This document shows, in pieces, positions 8,682 to 17,414 of a stretch of 64,000 bases of DNA. Source of the stretch: JABDIP01 sp965227455 (GTDB lineage Bacteria > Pseudomonadota > Alphaproteobacteria > DSM-16000 > Inquilinaceae). Position numbers and translations under genes: made by a program. The stretch spans positions 3,534,001-3,598,000 of the forward strand of contig OZ245752.1 of the NCBI GenBank assembly GCA_965227455.1. Reading direction: 5' to 3'. Each line of letters starts with the position of its first letter. Positions within the stretch are counted from its first letter, which is position 1. The notes beneath the pieces were generated by a model. It was given only the letters and a program-made list of their open reading frames with translations. It searched no databases and was not told the DNA's origin.

Positions 8682-9479
8682 GGGGCGTTGATCCAGCCAG
8701 GTCGGAGACATGTTCCCGCCCTGAAGGCGGATCAAAGGCCCGGCGGATGCCACAGATCTCGTATGCCCGTGATCACTTCCCACCGTCTGTGATCCAGCAC
8801 GCTGTTTGGCTCTATCTGCGGTTCTGCCTGAGCCTGCGTGACGTCGAGGACCTGCTGGCGGAACGGGGGCTCGATCTGTCGTATGAGACGGTTCGACGCT
8901 GGGTCGCGAATTTTGGCCCGCTCTATGCCGGTCGGTTGCGCCGACGACGACCTCAGCCGGATGACCGCTGGCACCTCGACGAGATGTTCGTCTCGATCGG
9001 TGGCCGGCGGATGTATTTGTGGCGCGCCGTCGACGCGGAAGGCGAGGTGCTCGAGATCCTGGTACAAGCCAGGCGCGACGAACGTGCGGCGCTGAAGTTG
9101 ATGCGAAAGTTGCTCAAACGCCAGGGCTTCGTGCCTTAGGCCGTCGTGACCGATCGATTGCGATCATACAGTGCGGCGTTGGGCACTCTGGGCCTGCAAC
9201 AGTGCCACGAGATGGGCGGACGGCGGAACAATCGAGCGGAGAATTCGCACCAACCGGTCCGACGAAGAGAACGGACTTGGATCGGCTTCAAGCGACCGGG
9301 AACAACACAGCGGTTCCTCTCCAGCCACGCTGCCGTAAACAACTGCTTCAACTTCCAGCGCCATCTCATCTCACGCCAATCGCTCCGCGAGTTCCGAGCC
9401 CAAGCTTTCGGCCAGTGGCGGAACGCAGTCGCTGCAGCGTGACACCCGCGAACACAGTCGGCTACGTCAATCGGCGTCC
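8682..9479 (+). mobile_element. IS6-family insertion sequence, approximate limits
   Basis: The element carries one IS6-type transposase frame (8747-9442). Weakly matching ends (GGGGCGTTGATCCAGCC near 8682 and the complement of 9461-9479) may be decayed terminal repeats, but I could not find a clear inverted repeat pair or target duplication, so the limits are approximate. It lies directly upstream of the nirS operator and beside tRNA-Ser, without breaking either. Having a stop codon in its transposase, it is probably immobile. Confidence 0.45.
8747..9442 (+). pseudogene. IS6-family transposase with in-frame stop
   Basis: The reading from the ATG at 8747 gives a typical IS6/IS240-like DDE transposase: the N-terminal zinc-finger-free helix region (FPPSVIQHAVWLYLRF), a helix-turn-helix (YETVRRWVANFGP), the first catalytic Asp in WHLDEM near residue 78, then VVTDRLRSY with the second Asp and NNRAENSHQPVRRRER with the Glu. 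The frame is interrupted by a TAG at 9137-9139 after 130 codons; the same frame continues without shift to 9442. A stop between the first and second catalytic Asp should abolish activity. Confidence 0.9.
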
Positions 9480-9530
9480 ATAGATGTGACAGCGCCGTGC
9501 AGAGGGGTTGAATCCCGACCGGAGATTTGG

Positions 9531-9620
<90 letters not shown>

Positions 9621-9933
9621 GCACGCTGTCAGGCACCGAAGGCGCTGGGCGTCGGTCGAATGGCGCCGAGGCTGGCCTGAAGCGGCGCGGACATTACTCC
9701 AAGCCCTTTCGGCCCGCAAGCGATGCGCGCAGGAAACCGTCGCCCTGCACCGGCCCGTGCCCCGGCGGCAAGTTTTCGCGCACGAGTCCGGCACGCTTGC
9801 TCTAGCATTGCGCCTTCGTGCCGCGTTCGCACAGGCTCTCCGCACCCATGGTCCGCTCGCCCATTGGCCGGCCCGCCCGGCCCCGACAGACTGCCGTCGC
9901 CGCGCTTCAGCCGCGGGCGGGCAGGCCCGCGCC

Positions 9934-10833
9934 GTGAGCGGAAGCGTCCTGCCGGCCGAGGAACGCCGCAACCTGGGTATCGCCCTGATGTTGGCCGCGT
10001 TCCTTTGCTTCACCGGTATCGACGCCAGCGCCCGCTGGCTGGTGACCTCGGGCATGCCGCCGCTGGAAGTCTCGTTCGTCCGCTATACCGGGCACCTGCT
10101 GATCATGGCGGCGCTGGTACGGCCGGCGGACTGGCGGTCCGTGATCCGGACCGGCGCCCCGGTCCTCGCACTGCTGCGCGCCGGAGTCCTGGCCGGCGCC
10201 ACCATCCTCAACTTCTTCGCCGTGCGCTACCTGCCGCTCAGCGTGACATCGACGATCTTCTTCACCACGCCGCTCTGGGTCTGCCTGCTGGGCGGCCCGA
10301 TCCTCGGCGAGCGGATCGGGCCGCGCCGGGCCGCGGCGGTGGCGATCGGCTTCGCCGGCATCCTGGTGGTCACGCGGCCGGGCCTGGGTGCGGTGCATTG
10401 GGCGGCTATCCTGTCGATCGGGGCGGCGCTGTTCGCGGCGTTCTACTTCATGTTGACCCGCAAGCTGGCCGGCATCGACTCGACCGCGACGCAGCAATTC
10501 TACGCCGCCTTGTTCGGCACCGTGGTCCTCGCCGTGCCGGCGCTGCTCGACTGGCATTGGCCGGTCGCTCCGGCCGACTGGTTCGCCTTCGCGGCGATCG
10601 GCGTCTTCGGCTGGGCCGGTCACCAGATCACGGTGATCGCGCACCGCATGGCCCCGGCGACCACGCTCGCCCCGTTCGTCTATTCCCAGCTCATCTTCAT
10701 GACGGCGGCGGAGTGGACGGTGTTCGGCACCGAGCCGGATGGCTGGGTGTTCGTCGGCGCCGCCATCGTGGTCGCAGCCGGGCTGTTCATCTGGATGCGC
10801 GAGCGGCAGCTGGAACAGCGCGGCGGGCCCTGA
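9934..10833 (+). CDS. DMT-superfamily permease (EamA)
   Basis: 299-residue inner-membrane protein with about ten hydrophobic segments and two EamA repeats, a drug/metabolite transporter of unknown substrate. It begins with NLGIALMLAAFLCFTGIDAS (TM1) and has the mid-protein FYFMLTRKLAGID between the repeats. The GTG at 9934 is chosen because the first membrane segment follows after 15 residues; the longer open frame upstream runs through the tRNA gene and cannot be coding. The next gene, rplU, has its own promoter. Confidence 0.8.
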   Translation: MSGSVLPAEERRNLGIALMLAAFLCFTGIDASARWLVTSGMPPLEVSFVRYTGHLLIMAALVRPADWRSVIRTGAPVLALLRAGVLAGATILNFFAVRYLPLSVTSTIFFTTPLWVCLLGGPILGERIGPRRAAAVAIGFAGILVVTRPGLGAVHWAAILSIGAALFAAFYFMLTRKLAGIDSTATQQFYAALFGTVVLAVPALLDWHWPVAPADWFAFAAIGVFGWAGHQITVIAHRMAPATTLAPFVYSQLIFMTAAEWTVFGTEPDGWVFVGAAIVVAAGLFIWMRERQLEQRGGP

Positions 10834-10875
10834 TTTTCGGGCCGCCATTTCGCCCTGAACCTCCTGGCAAAGACG

Positions 10876-10910
10876 TTGACTCTATGGCGGCGCGGAGTAT
10901 AGTCCGCGCC
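10876..10910 (+). promoter_or_regulatory. Promoter of the rplU operon with overlapping palindrome
   Basis: TTGACT at 10876-10881 and TATAGT at 10898-10903 are separated by 16 bases, a good sigma-70 promoter 64 bases before rplU. A perfect 8-bp inverted repeat, GGCGCGGA / TCCGCGCC (10889-10910), has the -10 box in its loop. The palindrome may bind a regulator or be chance in GC-rich DNA. Confidence 0.55.
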
Positions 10911-10973
10911 TTGCTTGCGGGCGGCCCCATGCGCGGCCCGCTCTTTTGCGTTTTCAGGCACGGGCCGCAGATC

Positions 10974-11291
10974 ATGTTCGCAGTCATCCGCACGGGCGGA
11001 AAACAATACAAAGTCGCCAAAGACGACATCATCCGCGTCGAGAAGCTGGACGCCGAGGCCGGCGCCAAGATCTCCCTCGACGAGGTCTTGATGGTCGACA
11101 GCGGCAAGGGCGTGACCGTCGGTCAGCCCCTGGTCGCCGGCGCTACGGTGAAGGCCGAGGTGGTCGAGCAGACTCGCGGCGACAAGATCATCGTCTTCAA
11201 GATGAAGCGCCGGAAGAACTACCGCCGGACCAAGGGCCACCGGCAGGATCAGACGGTCCTGAAGATCACCGACATCAAGGCGAGCGCCTGA
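10974..11291 (+). CDS. rplU: 50S ribosomal protein bL21
   Basis: 105-residue large-subunit protein that binds 23S rRNA. It begins MFAVIRTGGKQYKV and has the family signature KMKRRKNYRRTKGHRQ near residue 80. Length is normal. It is followed after 41 bases by rpmA, the usual bacterial pair, and then by obgE after a terminator. Confidence 0.97.
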   Translation: MFAVIRTGGKQYKVAKDDIIRVEKLDAEAGAKISLDEVLMVDSGKGVTVGQPLVAGATVKAEVVEQTRGDKIIVFKMKRRKNYRRTKGHRQDQTVLKITDIKASA

Positions 11292-11332
11292 CCGGCAGCC
11301 GCCCAAGGCAAAGCTGATAGGGGACATTCCTC

Positions 11333-11599
11333 ATGGCACATAAGAAGGCAGGCGGTTCCTCCCGCAACGGCCGCGACTCCGAGGGCAAACGCCTCGGCGT
11401 CAAGAAATACGGCGGCGAGTTGGTCATCCCCGGCAACATCATCGTCCGCCAGCGCGGCACCAAGTTCCATCCCGGCCGCAATGTCGGCATGGGCAAGGAC
11501 CACACCCTGTTCGCCCTGGTCGAAGGCCATGTGACGTTCAAGAAGGGCGCGCGGCAGACCACGATCTCGGTCGAGCCGGTGCCGGCCGCCGCCGAATAG
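11333..11599 (+). CDS. rpmA: 50S ribosomal protein bL27
   Basis: 88-residue ribosomal protein at the peptidyl transferase centre. The start MAHKKAGGSSRNGRDS and GVKKYGGELVIPGNIIVRQR are diagnostic. No N-terminal extension needing cleavage is present, as in Proteobacteria. It is the second gene of the rplU unit and ends 60 bases before a terminator. Confidence 0.97.
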   Translation: MAHKKAGGSSRNGRDSEGKRLGVKKYGGELVIPGNIIVRQRGTKFHPGRNVGMGKDHTLFALVEGHVTFKKGARQTTISVEPVPAAAE

Positions 11600-11658
11600 G
11601 CTGTCGGTGGGGCTGCCGCCGATGGCGGCGCCCATCGCGACCCGCACGGAACGGATCA

Positions 11659-11686
11659 GGGAGATGGGCCGCCATCTCCCTTTTTT
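11659..11686 (+). terminator. Rho-independent terminator after rpmA
   Basis: The perfect 9-bp stem GGGAGATGG / CCATCTCCC with a 4-base loop is followed directly by six T residues. It lies between rpmA and obgE and should end or reduce transcription from the rplU promoter. Confidence 0.85.
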
Positions 11687-11713
11687 GTTGTCTGAGCGCC
11701 GAACGAACCCGCG

Positions 11714-12748
11714 ATGAAATTCCTCGACGAAGCCAAGGTATTCCTGAAAAGCGGCGATGGCGGCCGGGGCTGCGCCAGCTTCCGGCGTGAGAAGTTCATC
11801 GAGTTCGGAGGCCCCAATGGCGGCGACGGCGGCCGCGGCGGCGATGTCTGGATCGAGGCGGTCGGCGGGCTGAACACCCTGATCGACTATCGCTACCGCC
11901 AGCATTTCAAGGCCAAGCCCGGACAGGCAGGCATGGGCCGCGACCGCACCGGCGCCAAGGGGGCCGACGTGGTGCTGAAGGTCCCCGCCGGCACCCAGGT
12001 GCTGGATGAGGAGCGGGAGGTGGTGCTGGCCGATCTGACCGAGGAAGGCCAGCGGATCCGGCTGCTGGTCGGCGGCGATGGCGGCTTCGGCAACGCCCAC
12101 TTCAAAAGTTCCACCAACCGCGCGCCGCGCCGCGCCGACCCGGGCTGGCCCGGCGAGGAACGCCTGGTCTGGCTGCGCCTGAAGCTGATCGCCGATGCCG
12201 GGCTGATCGGCCTGCCCAATGCAGGCAAGTCGACCTTCCTGGCCGCCTCGTCCCGGGCCCGGCCGAAGATCGCCGATTATCCCTTCACCACCCTGCACCC
12301 CAATCTGGGCGTGGTGCATATCGACGAGAGCGAATATGTGCTGGCCGACATCCCGGGGCTGATCGAAGGCGCCCATGAAGGCCACGGGCTGGGCGACCGG
12401 TTCCTCGGCCATGTGGAGCGCTGCGGCGTGCTGCTGCACCTGGTCGACGGCACCCAGGAGGATGTGGCGGGCGCCTATCGCACGGTCCGGGCCGAATTGG
12501 AGGCTTATGCGCACGGGCTGGCGGAGAAGCCGGAACTGGTGGTGCTCAACAAGACCGATGCCATCGACCCGGACGACCTGGCCGAGCGCAGCGCCGCCCT
12601 GAGCGCGGCCTGCGGGCATGAAATTCTGCACCTGTCGGGCGCCACCGGAGACGGTGCCGAGGCCCTGCATCGCGCTCTGCTGCTGATCATCCGCGATGCG
12701 CGTGGCGAAACGGCGGAGGCCGCAGAGAGCGAGCCCTATTTGCCATGA
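11714..12748 (+). CDS. obgE: GTPase ObgE/CgtA
   Basis: 344-residue GTPase involved in 50S assembly and stress control. The N-terminal glycine-rich Obg fold (KSGDGGRGCASFRREKF, GGPNGGDGGRGG) runs to about residue 158, then the G domain with G1 GLPNAGKS at residues 166-173, DIPGLIEGAHEG as G3 and NKTD as G4. The C-terminal OCT domain is absent, as in many alphaproteobacteria. The stop codon overlaps the proB start (ATGA). Confidence 0.96.
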   Translation: MKFLDEAKVFLKSGDGGRGCASFRREKFIEFGGPNGGDGGRGGDVWIEAVGGLNTLIDYRYRQHFKAKPGQAGMGRDRTGAKGADVVLKVPAGTQVLDEEREVVLADLTEEGQRIRLLVGGDGGFGNAHFKSSTNRAPRRADPGWPGEERLVWLRLKLIADAGLIGLPNAGKSTFLAASSRARPKIADYPFTTLHPNLGVVHIDESEYVLADIPGLIEGAHEGHGLGDRFLGHVERCGVLLHLVDGTQEDVAGAYRTVRAELEAYAHGLAEKPELVVLNKTDAIDPDDLAERSAALSAACGHEILHLSGATGDGAEALHRALLLIIRDARGETAEAAESEPYLP

Positions 12749-13860
12749 CCTCCGCCCTCACCCGCGCCAGACGCATCGTCGTCAAGATCGGCTCGACCCT
12801 GCTGGTGGAAGAGGCGAGCGGCCATGTGCGCCGGCAATGGCTGAATGCCCTGGCCGACGACGTGGCCGAATGCCGGGCCCGCGGCCAGGACGTGGTTCTG
12901 GTATCGTCCGGCGCCATCGCCGCCGGCCGCGAGCGGCTCGGCCTCACCGGCCGGGCGATCCGGCTGGAGGAGAAGCAGGCCGCCGCGGCCACCGGACAGA
13001 TCCGCCTGGCGCATGCCTATCAGGAGGCCCTGGCGCGGCACGACATCACCGTGGCGCAGGTCCTGCTGACCCTTGAAGACACCGAATCCCGCCGCCGGCA
13101 CCTCAACGCCCGCAGCACCATCGACCAGTTGCTGAAGCTGGGCGCGGTGCCGGTGATCAACGAGAACGACACCGTCGCCACCACCGAGATCCGGTTCGGC
13201 GACAATGACCGGCTGGCGGCCCGGGTGGCGCAGATGATCAGTGCCGACACGCTGGTTCTGCTGTCCGATATCGACGGCCTCTACACCGCCGACCCGCGCA
13301 AATCCTCCAAGGCCGAGCACATCGCGGAGATCCGCGACCTGACGCCGGAGGTCGAGGCCATGGCCGGCGAGCCACCGCCCGGCTATTCGTCCGGCGGCAT
13401 GGTGACCAAGCTGGAAGCGGCCCGCATCGCCATGGGCGCCGGCTGCCGTATGGCGATCGCCCAGGGAACCGAGCACCATCCCCTGGCCGCGCTGGCTTCA
13501 GGGGCCACCGCGACCTGGTTCCTGCCGCCGGCCAGCCCTAAGACCGCCCGCAAGCGCTGGATCGCCGGTGCCCTCAATCCGGTCGGCGCCTATATCGTCG
13601 ACGATGGCGCCGCCCGGGCGCTGGGCAGCGGCAAGAGCCTGCTGCCCGCCGGCGTGGTCGAGGTCGAGGGTCGCTTCGAGCGCGGCGACCCGGTGGCGGT
13701 GCGCAACGGCAGCGGATCGGTGATCGGCCGCGGCCTCAGCGCCTATTCCGCCGAGGACGCCCGCCGCATCGCCGGCCACAAGAGCGCGGAGATCGAATCC
13801 CTGCTGGGCTATCGCGGCCGGGACGAGATGATCCACCGCGACGACCTGGTCATCGGATAG
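12745..13860 (+). CDS. proB: Glutamate 5-kinase
   Basis: 371-residue enzyme that phosphorylates glutamate with ATP, the first step to proline. The amino-acid kinase domain includes RRIVVKIGSTLL at the start, VSSGAIAAGRERL near residue 54, INENDTVATTEIRFGDND near 138 and GGMVTKLEAARIA near 218; a C-terminal PUA domain follows from about residue 280. It overlaps obgE by four bases. ProA follows downstream after two small membrane genes. Confidence 0.96.
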   Translation: MTSALTRARRIVVKIGSTLLVEEASGHVRRQWLNALADDVAECRARGQDVVLVSSGAIAAGRERLGLTGRAIRLEEKQAAAATGQIRLAHAYQEALARHDITVAQVLLTLEDTESRRRHLNARSTIDQLLKLGAVPVINENDTVATTEIRFGDNDRLAARVAQMISADTLVLLSDIDGLYTADPRKSSKAEHIAEIRDLTPEVEAMAGEPPPGYSSGGMVTKLEAARIAMGAGCRMAIAQGTEHHPLAALASGATATWFLPPASPKTARKRWIAGALNPVGAYIVDDGAARALGSGKSLLPAGVVEVEGRFERGDPVAVRNGSGSVIGRGLSAYSAEDARRIAGHKSAEIESLLGYRGRDEMIHRDDLVIG

Positions 13861-13938
13861 GGTGATGCGGCACCGGCTCACACCAACTTTGCGCCGCTTG
13901 GCCGTCGCAACCGGTCGAACAGTCGAAGGAAGTCCGAC

Positions 13939-14112
13939 ATGCCCCTGATCCTCGCCCTGGTTCTGACGGCCGCCCTGATCTTCCCGCTCTTCGTGATCTG
14001 CCGGAAGACCGGGCTGGATGGCTGGATTTCGCTGATCGCCATCATCCCGTATTTCGGGCCGATGATCGTGGCCTTGATCCTGGCCCGAAGCCGTTGGCCG
14101 GCGATCGACTGA
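13939..14112 (+). CDS. Small membrane protein, 57 residues
   Basis: A short open frame beginning at the ATG at 13939, preceded by GTCGAAGGAAGTC as a possible ribosome site. It encodes one hydrophobic N-terminal segment (LILALVLTAALIFPLFVI), a short loop CRKTGLDGW and a second hydrophobic segment ending in ARSRWPAID. The pattern K-x-G-x-x-G-W followed by a Pro-containing helix and a terminal W-P is shared with the next gene, so the two are probably paralogs. Function is unknown; similar short stretches occur in DUF805-like proteins. Confidence 0.6.
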   Translation: MPLILALVLTAALIFPLFVICRKTGLDGWISLIAIIPYFGPMIVALILARSRWPAID

Positions 14113-14150
14113 CCCGGATGGCGGAGCTGACGGATTAGGAGGACGGCACT

Positions 14151-14384
14151 ATGGGGATCGGCGTGTATCAGCTGATGCTGCTTATCATTCCGATAACGCT
14201 CGGCCTCACGATCTGGGGCGCCTACAAGGTGGTGCAGCGTGCCGGCTATTCCGGTGTCTGGGCCTTCATACTTCTGGTGCCGTTGGTGAACCTGGTGATG
14301 CTCTACGTCTTCGCCTTCGCCGATTGGCCGGCCCTGCAGCGCGCGCGCAGAGGGCCGCCGGGCCCGGGTTTGGGGACCGGTTGA
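14151..14384 (+). CDS. Small membrane protein, 77 residues
   Basis: Two predicted membrane helices: YQLMLLIIPITLGLTIWGAY and VWAFILLVPLVNLVMLYVFA, joined by KVVQRAGYSGV, then a terminal DWPALQRARRGPPG tail. A good ribosome site (TTAGGAGGACGGCACT) precedes the ATG. It resembles the 57-residue protein just upstream in layout and in the WP motif. It lies between proB and proA on the same strand but no functional link to proline synthesis is evident. Confidence 0.7.
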   Translation: MGIGVYQLMLLIIPITLGLTIWGAYKVVQRAGYSGVWAFILLVPLVNLVMLYVFAFADWPALQRARRGPPGPGLGTG

Positions 14385-14482
14385 CGGCACGCTGGCCGTA
14401 CCGCGGTCGCATGGCATAATGAATGGGTGAAACCGCGCATCCTCAGGGAACGGAATGGGATGCCGAGCAAAGGGTTGGGAAC

Positions 14483-15790
14483 ATGACGGTCACGCTTGAC
14501 GCAGAGCTGGCGAACGACGGCGAAACATCGTCCGGCGATATCCCGGCACGGATGCGCCAACTCGGCCAGATCGCGAAATCGGCGGCCGATACGTTGGGCG
14601 GCGCGTCGACCGAAGAGAAGAACGCTGCCCTGCGGGCAGCCGCCGCGGCAATCCGCTCCGACGCGCAATCGATCCTCGAAGCCAATGCGAAGGACATGGC
14701 CGCCGCAGAGGCGAAGGGCGTGAAGGGGGCGTTTCTCGACCGGCTGAAGCTGGACGATGCCCGGATCGAAGGCATGGCGGCAGGCCTGGAATCGATTGCC
14801 GAGCTGCCCGATCCGGTGGGCTCCGTGATCGCCGAATGGGATCGGCCGAACGGGCTGAAGATCGCCCGGGTGCGGGTGCCGCTGGGGGTCATCGGCATCA
14901 TCTATGAGAGCCGGCCCAACGTGACCGCCGATGCCGGCGGCCTGTGCCTGAAATCCGGCAACGCGGCCATCCTGCGGGGCGGATCGGAGAGCTTCCACTC
15001 CTCCACGGCGATCGCGGCGGCCCTGGCCAAAGGTCTGGCTGCAGCCGGTCTGCCGGAAGGCTGCATCCAGCTCGTGCCCACCACGGACCGGGCGGCGGTC
15101 GGCGAGATGCTGACCATGACCGACGTGATCGACGTGATCGTGCCGCGCGGCGGGCTTTCGCTGATCAAGCGGGTGGCGGCGGAGAGCCGGATCCCGGTGC
15201 TCAAGCACCTGGACGGCATCTGCCACGTCTACATCCACGCGGCGGCCGATCCGAAGGTGGCACTGGACGTCACCGTCAACTCCAAGATGCGCCGGACCGG
15301 CATCTGCGGTTCGGCGGAGACCCTGCTGGTGGACCGGCTGGCGGCGTCCACCGAGCTGCCGCCGATCCTGGAGGCGCTGATCGAGGCCGGCTGCGAGGTC
15401 CGCGGCGACGCCGAGACCCAGGCCCTGGATTCCCGTGTGCTGCCGGCCACCGAGGCGGATTGGGAGACCGAGTATCTCGACGCCATCCTGTCGGTGAAGC
15501 AGGTCGACGGCATCGACGAGGCCATCGAACACATCAACCGGCACGGCTCGCACCATACCGAGAGCATCATCACTGAGGACGACGCCATCGCCCGGCGCTT
15601 CTTCGCCGGGATCGACAGCGCCATCGTGCTGCAGAACGCCTCCACCCAGTTCGCCGATGGCGGCGAATTCGGCATGGGGGCGGAGATCGGCATATCGACC
15701 GGCAAGCTGCACGCCCGCGGCCCAGTCGGGACCGAGCAGTTGACCAGCTACAAATACGTGGTCCGCGGCAACGGGCAGGTCCGACCCTGA
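14483..15790 (+). CDS. proA: Glutamate-5-semialdehyde dehydrogenase (gamma-glutamyl phosphate reductase)
   Basis: 435-residue NADPH-dependent enzyme, second step of proline synthesis. Recognised by VPLGVIGIIYESRPNVTADA near residue 133, LKSGNAAILRGGSE near 156, VPRGGLSLI near 220 and the catalytic Cys in MRRTGICGSAETLLVD. The ATG at 14483 gives the normal family length and has AAAGGGTTGGGAAC before it; an in-frame ATG at 14423 lacks a ribosome site. The stop overlaps the proposed start of nadD. Confidence 0.96.
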   Translation: MTVTLDAELANDGETSSGDIPARMRQLGQIAKSAADTLGGASTEEKNAALRAAAAAIRSDAQSILEANAKDMAAAEAKGVKGAFLDRLKLDDARIEGMAAGLESIAELPDPVGSVIAEWDRPNGLKIARVRVPLGVIGIIYESRPNVTADAGGLCLKSGNAAILRGGSESFHSSTAIAAALAKGLAAAGLPEGCIQLVPTTDRAAVGEMLTMTDVIDVIVPRGGLSLIKRVAAESRIPVLKHLDGICHVYIHAAADPKVALDVTVNSKMRRTGICGSAETLLVDRLAASTELPPILEALIEAGCEVRGDAETQALDSRVLPATEADWETEYLDAILSVKQVDGIDEAIEHINRHGSHHTESIITEDDAIARRFFAGIDSAIVLQNASTQFADGGEFGMGAEIGISTGKLHARGPVGTEQLTSYKYVVRGNGQVRP

Positions 15791-16413
15791 GGCACTCTTC
15801 GCCGCCGCACCTGTATGGCGGCCCGCACTGGGCCGGCGCCCGGGTCGGGCTGATGGGCGGTTCGTTCAACCCCGCCCATGACGGTCACCGTCATCTCAGC
15901 CTCGAGGCGCTAAAGCGGCTGAAACTGGACTCGGTCTGGTGGCTGGTCTCGCCGCAGAACCCTCTGAAGGCAACGGAGGGCATGGCGCCGCTCATGGAAC
16001 GGATGGCCCGGGCGCAGAAGGTTGCTGCGCACCCCCGGATTGTGGTCACCGATCTTGAAATCAGGCTCGGCACCCGCTTTACGGCCGACACCCTGCGCGC
16101 CCTGACGAAACGCTACGCCAGGACCCGTTTTGTCTGGCTGATGGGGGCCGACAACCTGATTCAACTGCCGCAATGGCAGCATTGGACACGAATCTTTCAT
16201 CTTGCGCCCATTGCGATCTTCGATCGGCCTACCTATTCTCAGAGGGCGCTGAGCGGTACTGCTGCTTCGCATTTCGCGCGGCACAGGATGGTGGAGCGCC
16301 AGGCCGGTCGACTGGCCGATTGCCGGCCGCCAGTCTGGGTATTCCTCCATTCCCGTCTGCACTGGGCTTCGGCGACGAAGCTTCGCGAACGGCAGCCGCC
16401 CGTCAGCGCCTGA
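15787..16413 (+). CDS. nadD: Nicotinate-nucleotide adenylyltransferase, non-AUG start proposed
   Basis: NadD adenylates nicotinate mononucleotide with ATP in NAD synthesis. The nucleotidyl transferase motif GGSFNPAHDGH, WWLVSPQNPLK, and the WLMGADNLIQLPQW segment are clear. The first in-frame ATG (15853) falls directly before GGSFNP and would delete the first beta-strand, RVGL, that lies just upstream. No ATG, GTG or TTG exists between it and the upstream part of the frame inside proA. I therefore place the start at a CTG at 15787 that overlaps the proA stop (CTGA); CTG 15811 is an alternative. This gives 208 residues, a usual length. Confidence 0.85.
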   Translation: MRHSSPPHLYGGPHWAGARVGLMGGSFNPAHDGHRHLSLEALKRLKLDSVWWLVSPQNPLKATEGMAPLMERMARAQKVAAHPRIVVTDLEIRLGTRFTADTLRALTKRYARTRFVWLMGADNLIQLPQWQHWTRIFHLAPIAIFDRPTYSQRALSGTAASHFARHRMVERQAGRLADCRPPVWVFLHSRLHWASATKLRERQPPVSA

Positions 16414-16427
16414 GACTTGGCAACGAG

Positions 16428-16847
16428 GTGGACGCCATAACTCCAAAGATTGACCCTGTTCCCACGGTTTCGGGAACACCGGACCAGGGGCTCGCCGAGG
16501 GCCTGCCCCGCGAGATCGTCGAACTGGTCGAGTCGTCCCTGGACGACGACAAGGCGGAAGACATCGTCATCATCGACCTCGACGGAAAATCCACGATCGC
16601 TGATTACATGGTCGTCGCCAGCGGCAGGTCCGCCCGGCAGGTCGGTTCCATGGCCGATCATCTGGCGGAACGGCTGAAGAAGGCCGGCGTTGGGCCGGTC
16701 CGAATCGAGGGCCGGACCAATGGCGATTGGGTGCTGCTGGATGCGGGGGACGTCATCGTCCACCTGTTCCGGCCCGAGGTCCGCACCTTCTACAACATCG
16801 AAAAGATGTGGGATGCGGCCAGCCCGCCGATGAGCGGCCGGGCCTAG
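16428..16847 (+). CDS. rsfS: Ribosome silencing factor RsfS
   Basis: 139 residues from a GTG at 16428. RsfS binds uL14 and blocks subunit joining when nutrients run out. The family core is VESSLDDDKAEDIVIIDLDG, followed by DYMVVASGRSARQVGSMADHL, EGRTNGDWVLLDAGDVIVHLF and the terminal RTFYNIEKMWDAA. Position between nadD and rlmH is the common order. The start is uncertain because the ribosome site is weak. Confidence 0.92.
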   Translation: MDAITPKIDPVPTVSGTPDQGLAEGLPREIVELVESSLDDDKAEDIVIIDLDGKSTIADYMVVASGRSARQVGSMADHLAERLKKAGVGPVRIEGRTNGDWVLLDAGDVIVHLFRPEVRTFYNIEKMWDAASPPMSGRA

Positions 16848-16862
16848 GCGCCCGGCAAGCCC

Positions 16863-17321
16863 ATGCGCCTTTGGCTGGTCGCGGTCGGGCGGCTGCGGCC
16901 CGGTCCCGTGCGTCAACTCGTCGACGAGTATGTCGGCCGTTCAGCCTGGCCGCTGACCGTGCGCGAGGTCGAGGCGAAGAAGAAGCTCACCGGCCCGGCG
17001 CTACGCGAGCATGAAGGTGGCCTGCTGCTGGCGGCCATACCCCAAAAGGCGACCCTCGTCGCCCTGGACGAGCGCGGGCGGGATCTGACAAGCACCGAAC
17101 TGGCCGAGAGGCTGGGCCGATGGCGCGACGACGGCGTGCAGGACCTGGCCTTCGCCATCGGCGGCGCCGACGGCCTCTCCCAGGCCGTGCGCGACCGCGC
17201 GGCGCTCACATGCGCATTCGGCCGCGCCACCTGGCCCCACATGCTGGTCCGCGCCATGCTGGCGGAACAGATCTACCGTGCCCAGACCATCCTGAGCGGG
17301 CATCCCTATCACCGCGGATGA
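16863..17321 (+). CDS. rlmH: 23S rRNA pseudouridine-1915 N3-methyltransferase RlmH
   Basis: 152-residue SPOUT methyltransferase that modifies helix 69 of 23S rRNA. Typical segments are LVALDERGRDLTSTELAERL, FAIGGADGL forming the SAM knot, and the C-terminal LVRAMLAEQIYRAQTILSGHPYHRG. It closes the proA-nadD-rsfS-rlmH run, starting 15 bases after rsfS. Confidence 0.96.
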   Translation: MRLWLVAVGRLRPGPVRQLVDEYVGRSAWPLTVREVEAKKKLTGPALREHEGGLLLAAIPQKATLVALDERGRDLTSTELAERLGRWRDDGVQDLAFAIGGADGLSQAVRDRAALTCAFGRATWPHMLVRAMLAEQIYRAQTILSGHPYHRG

Positions 17322-17414
17322 CCGGCGACTGATCGCATCCGGTCGTCGCCAATGTTCCTTACGTCGTGGTAGCGTCCTTGCGTTGCGGGGCTTCCCGGCC
17401 CACAGCGGCGAAAG

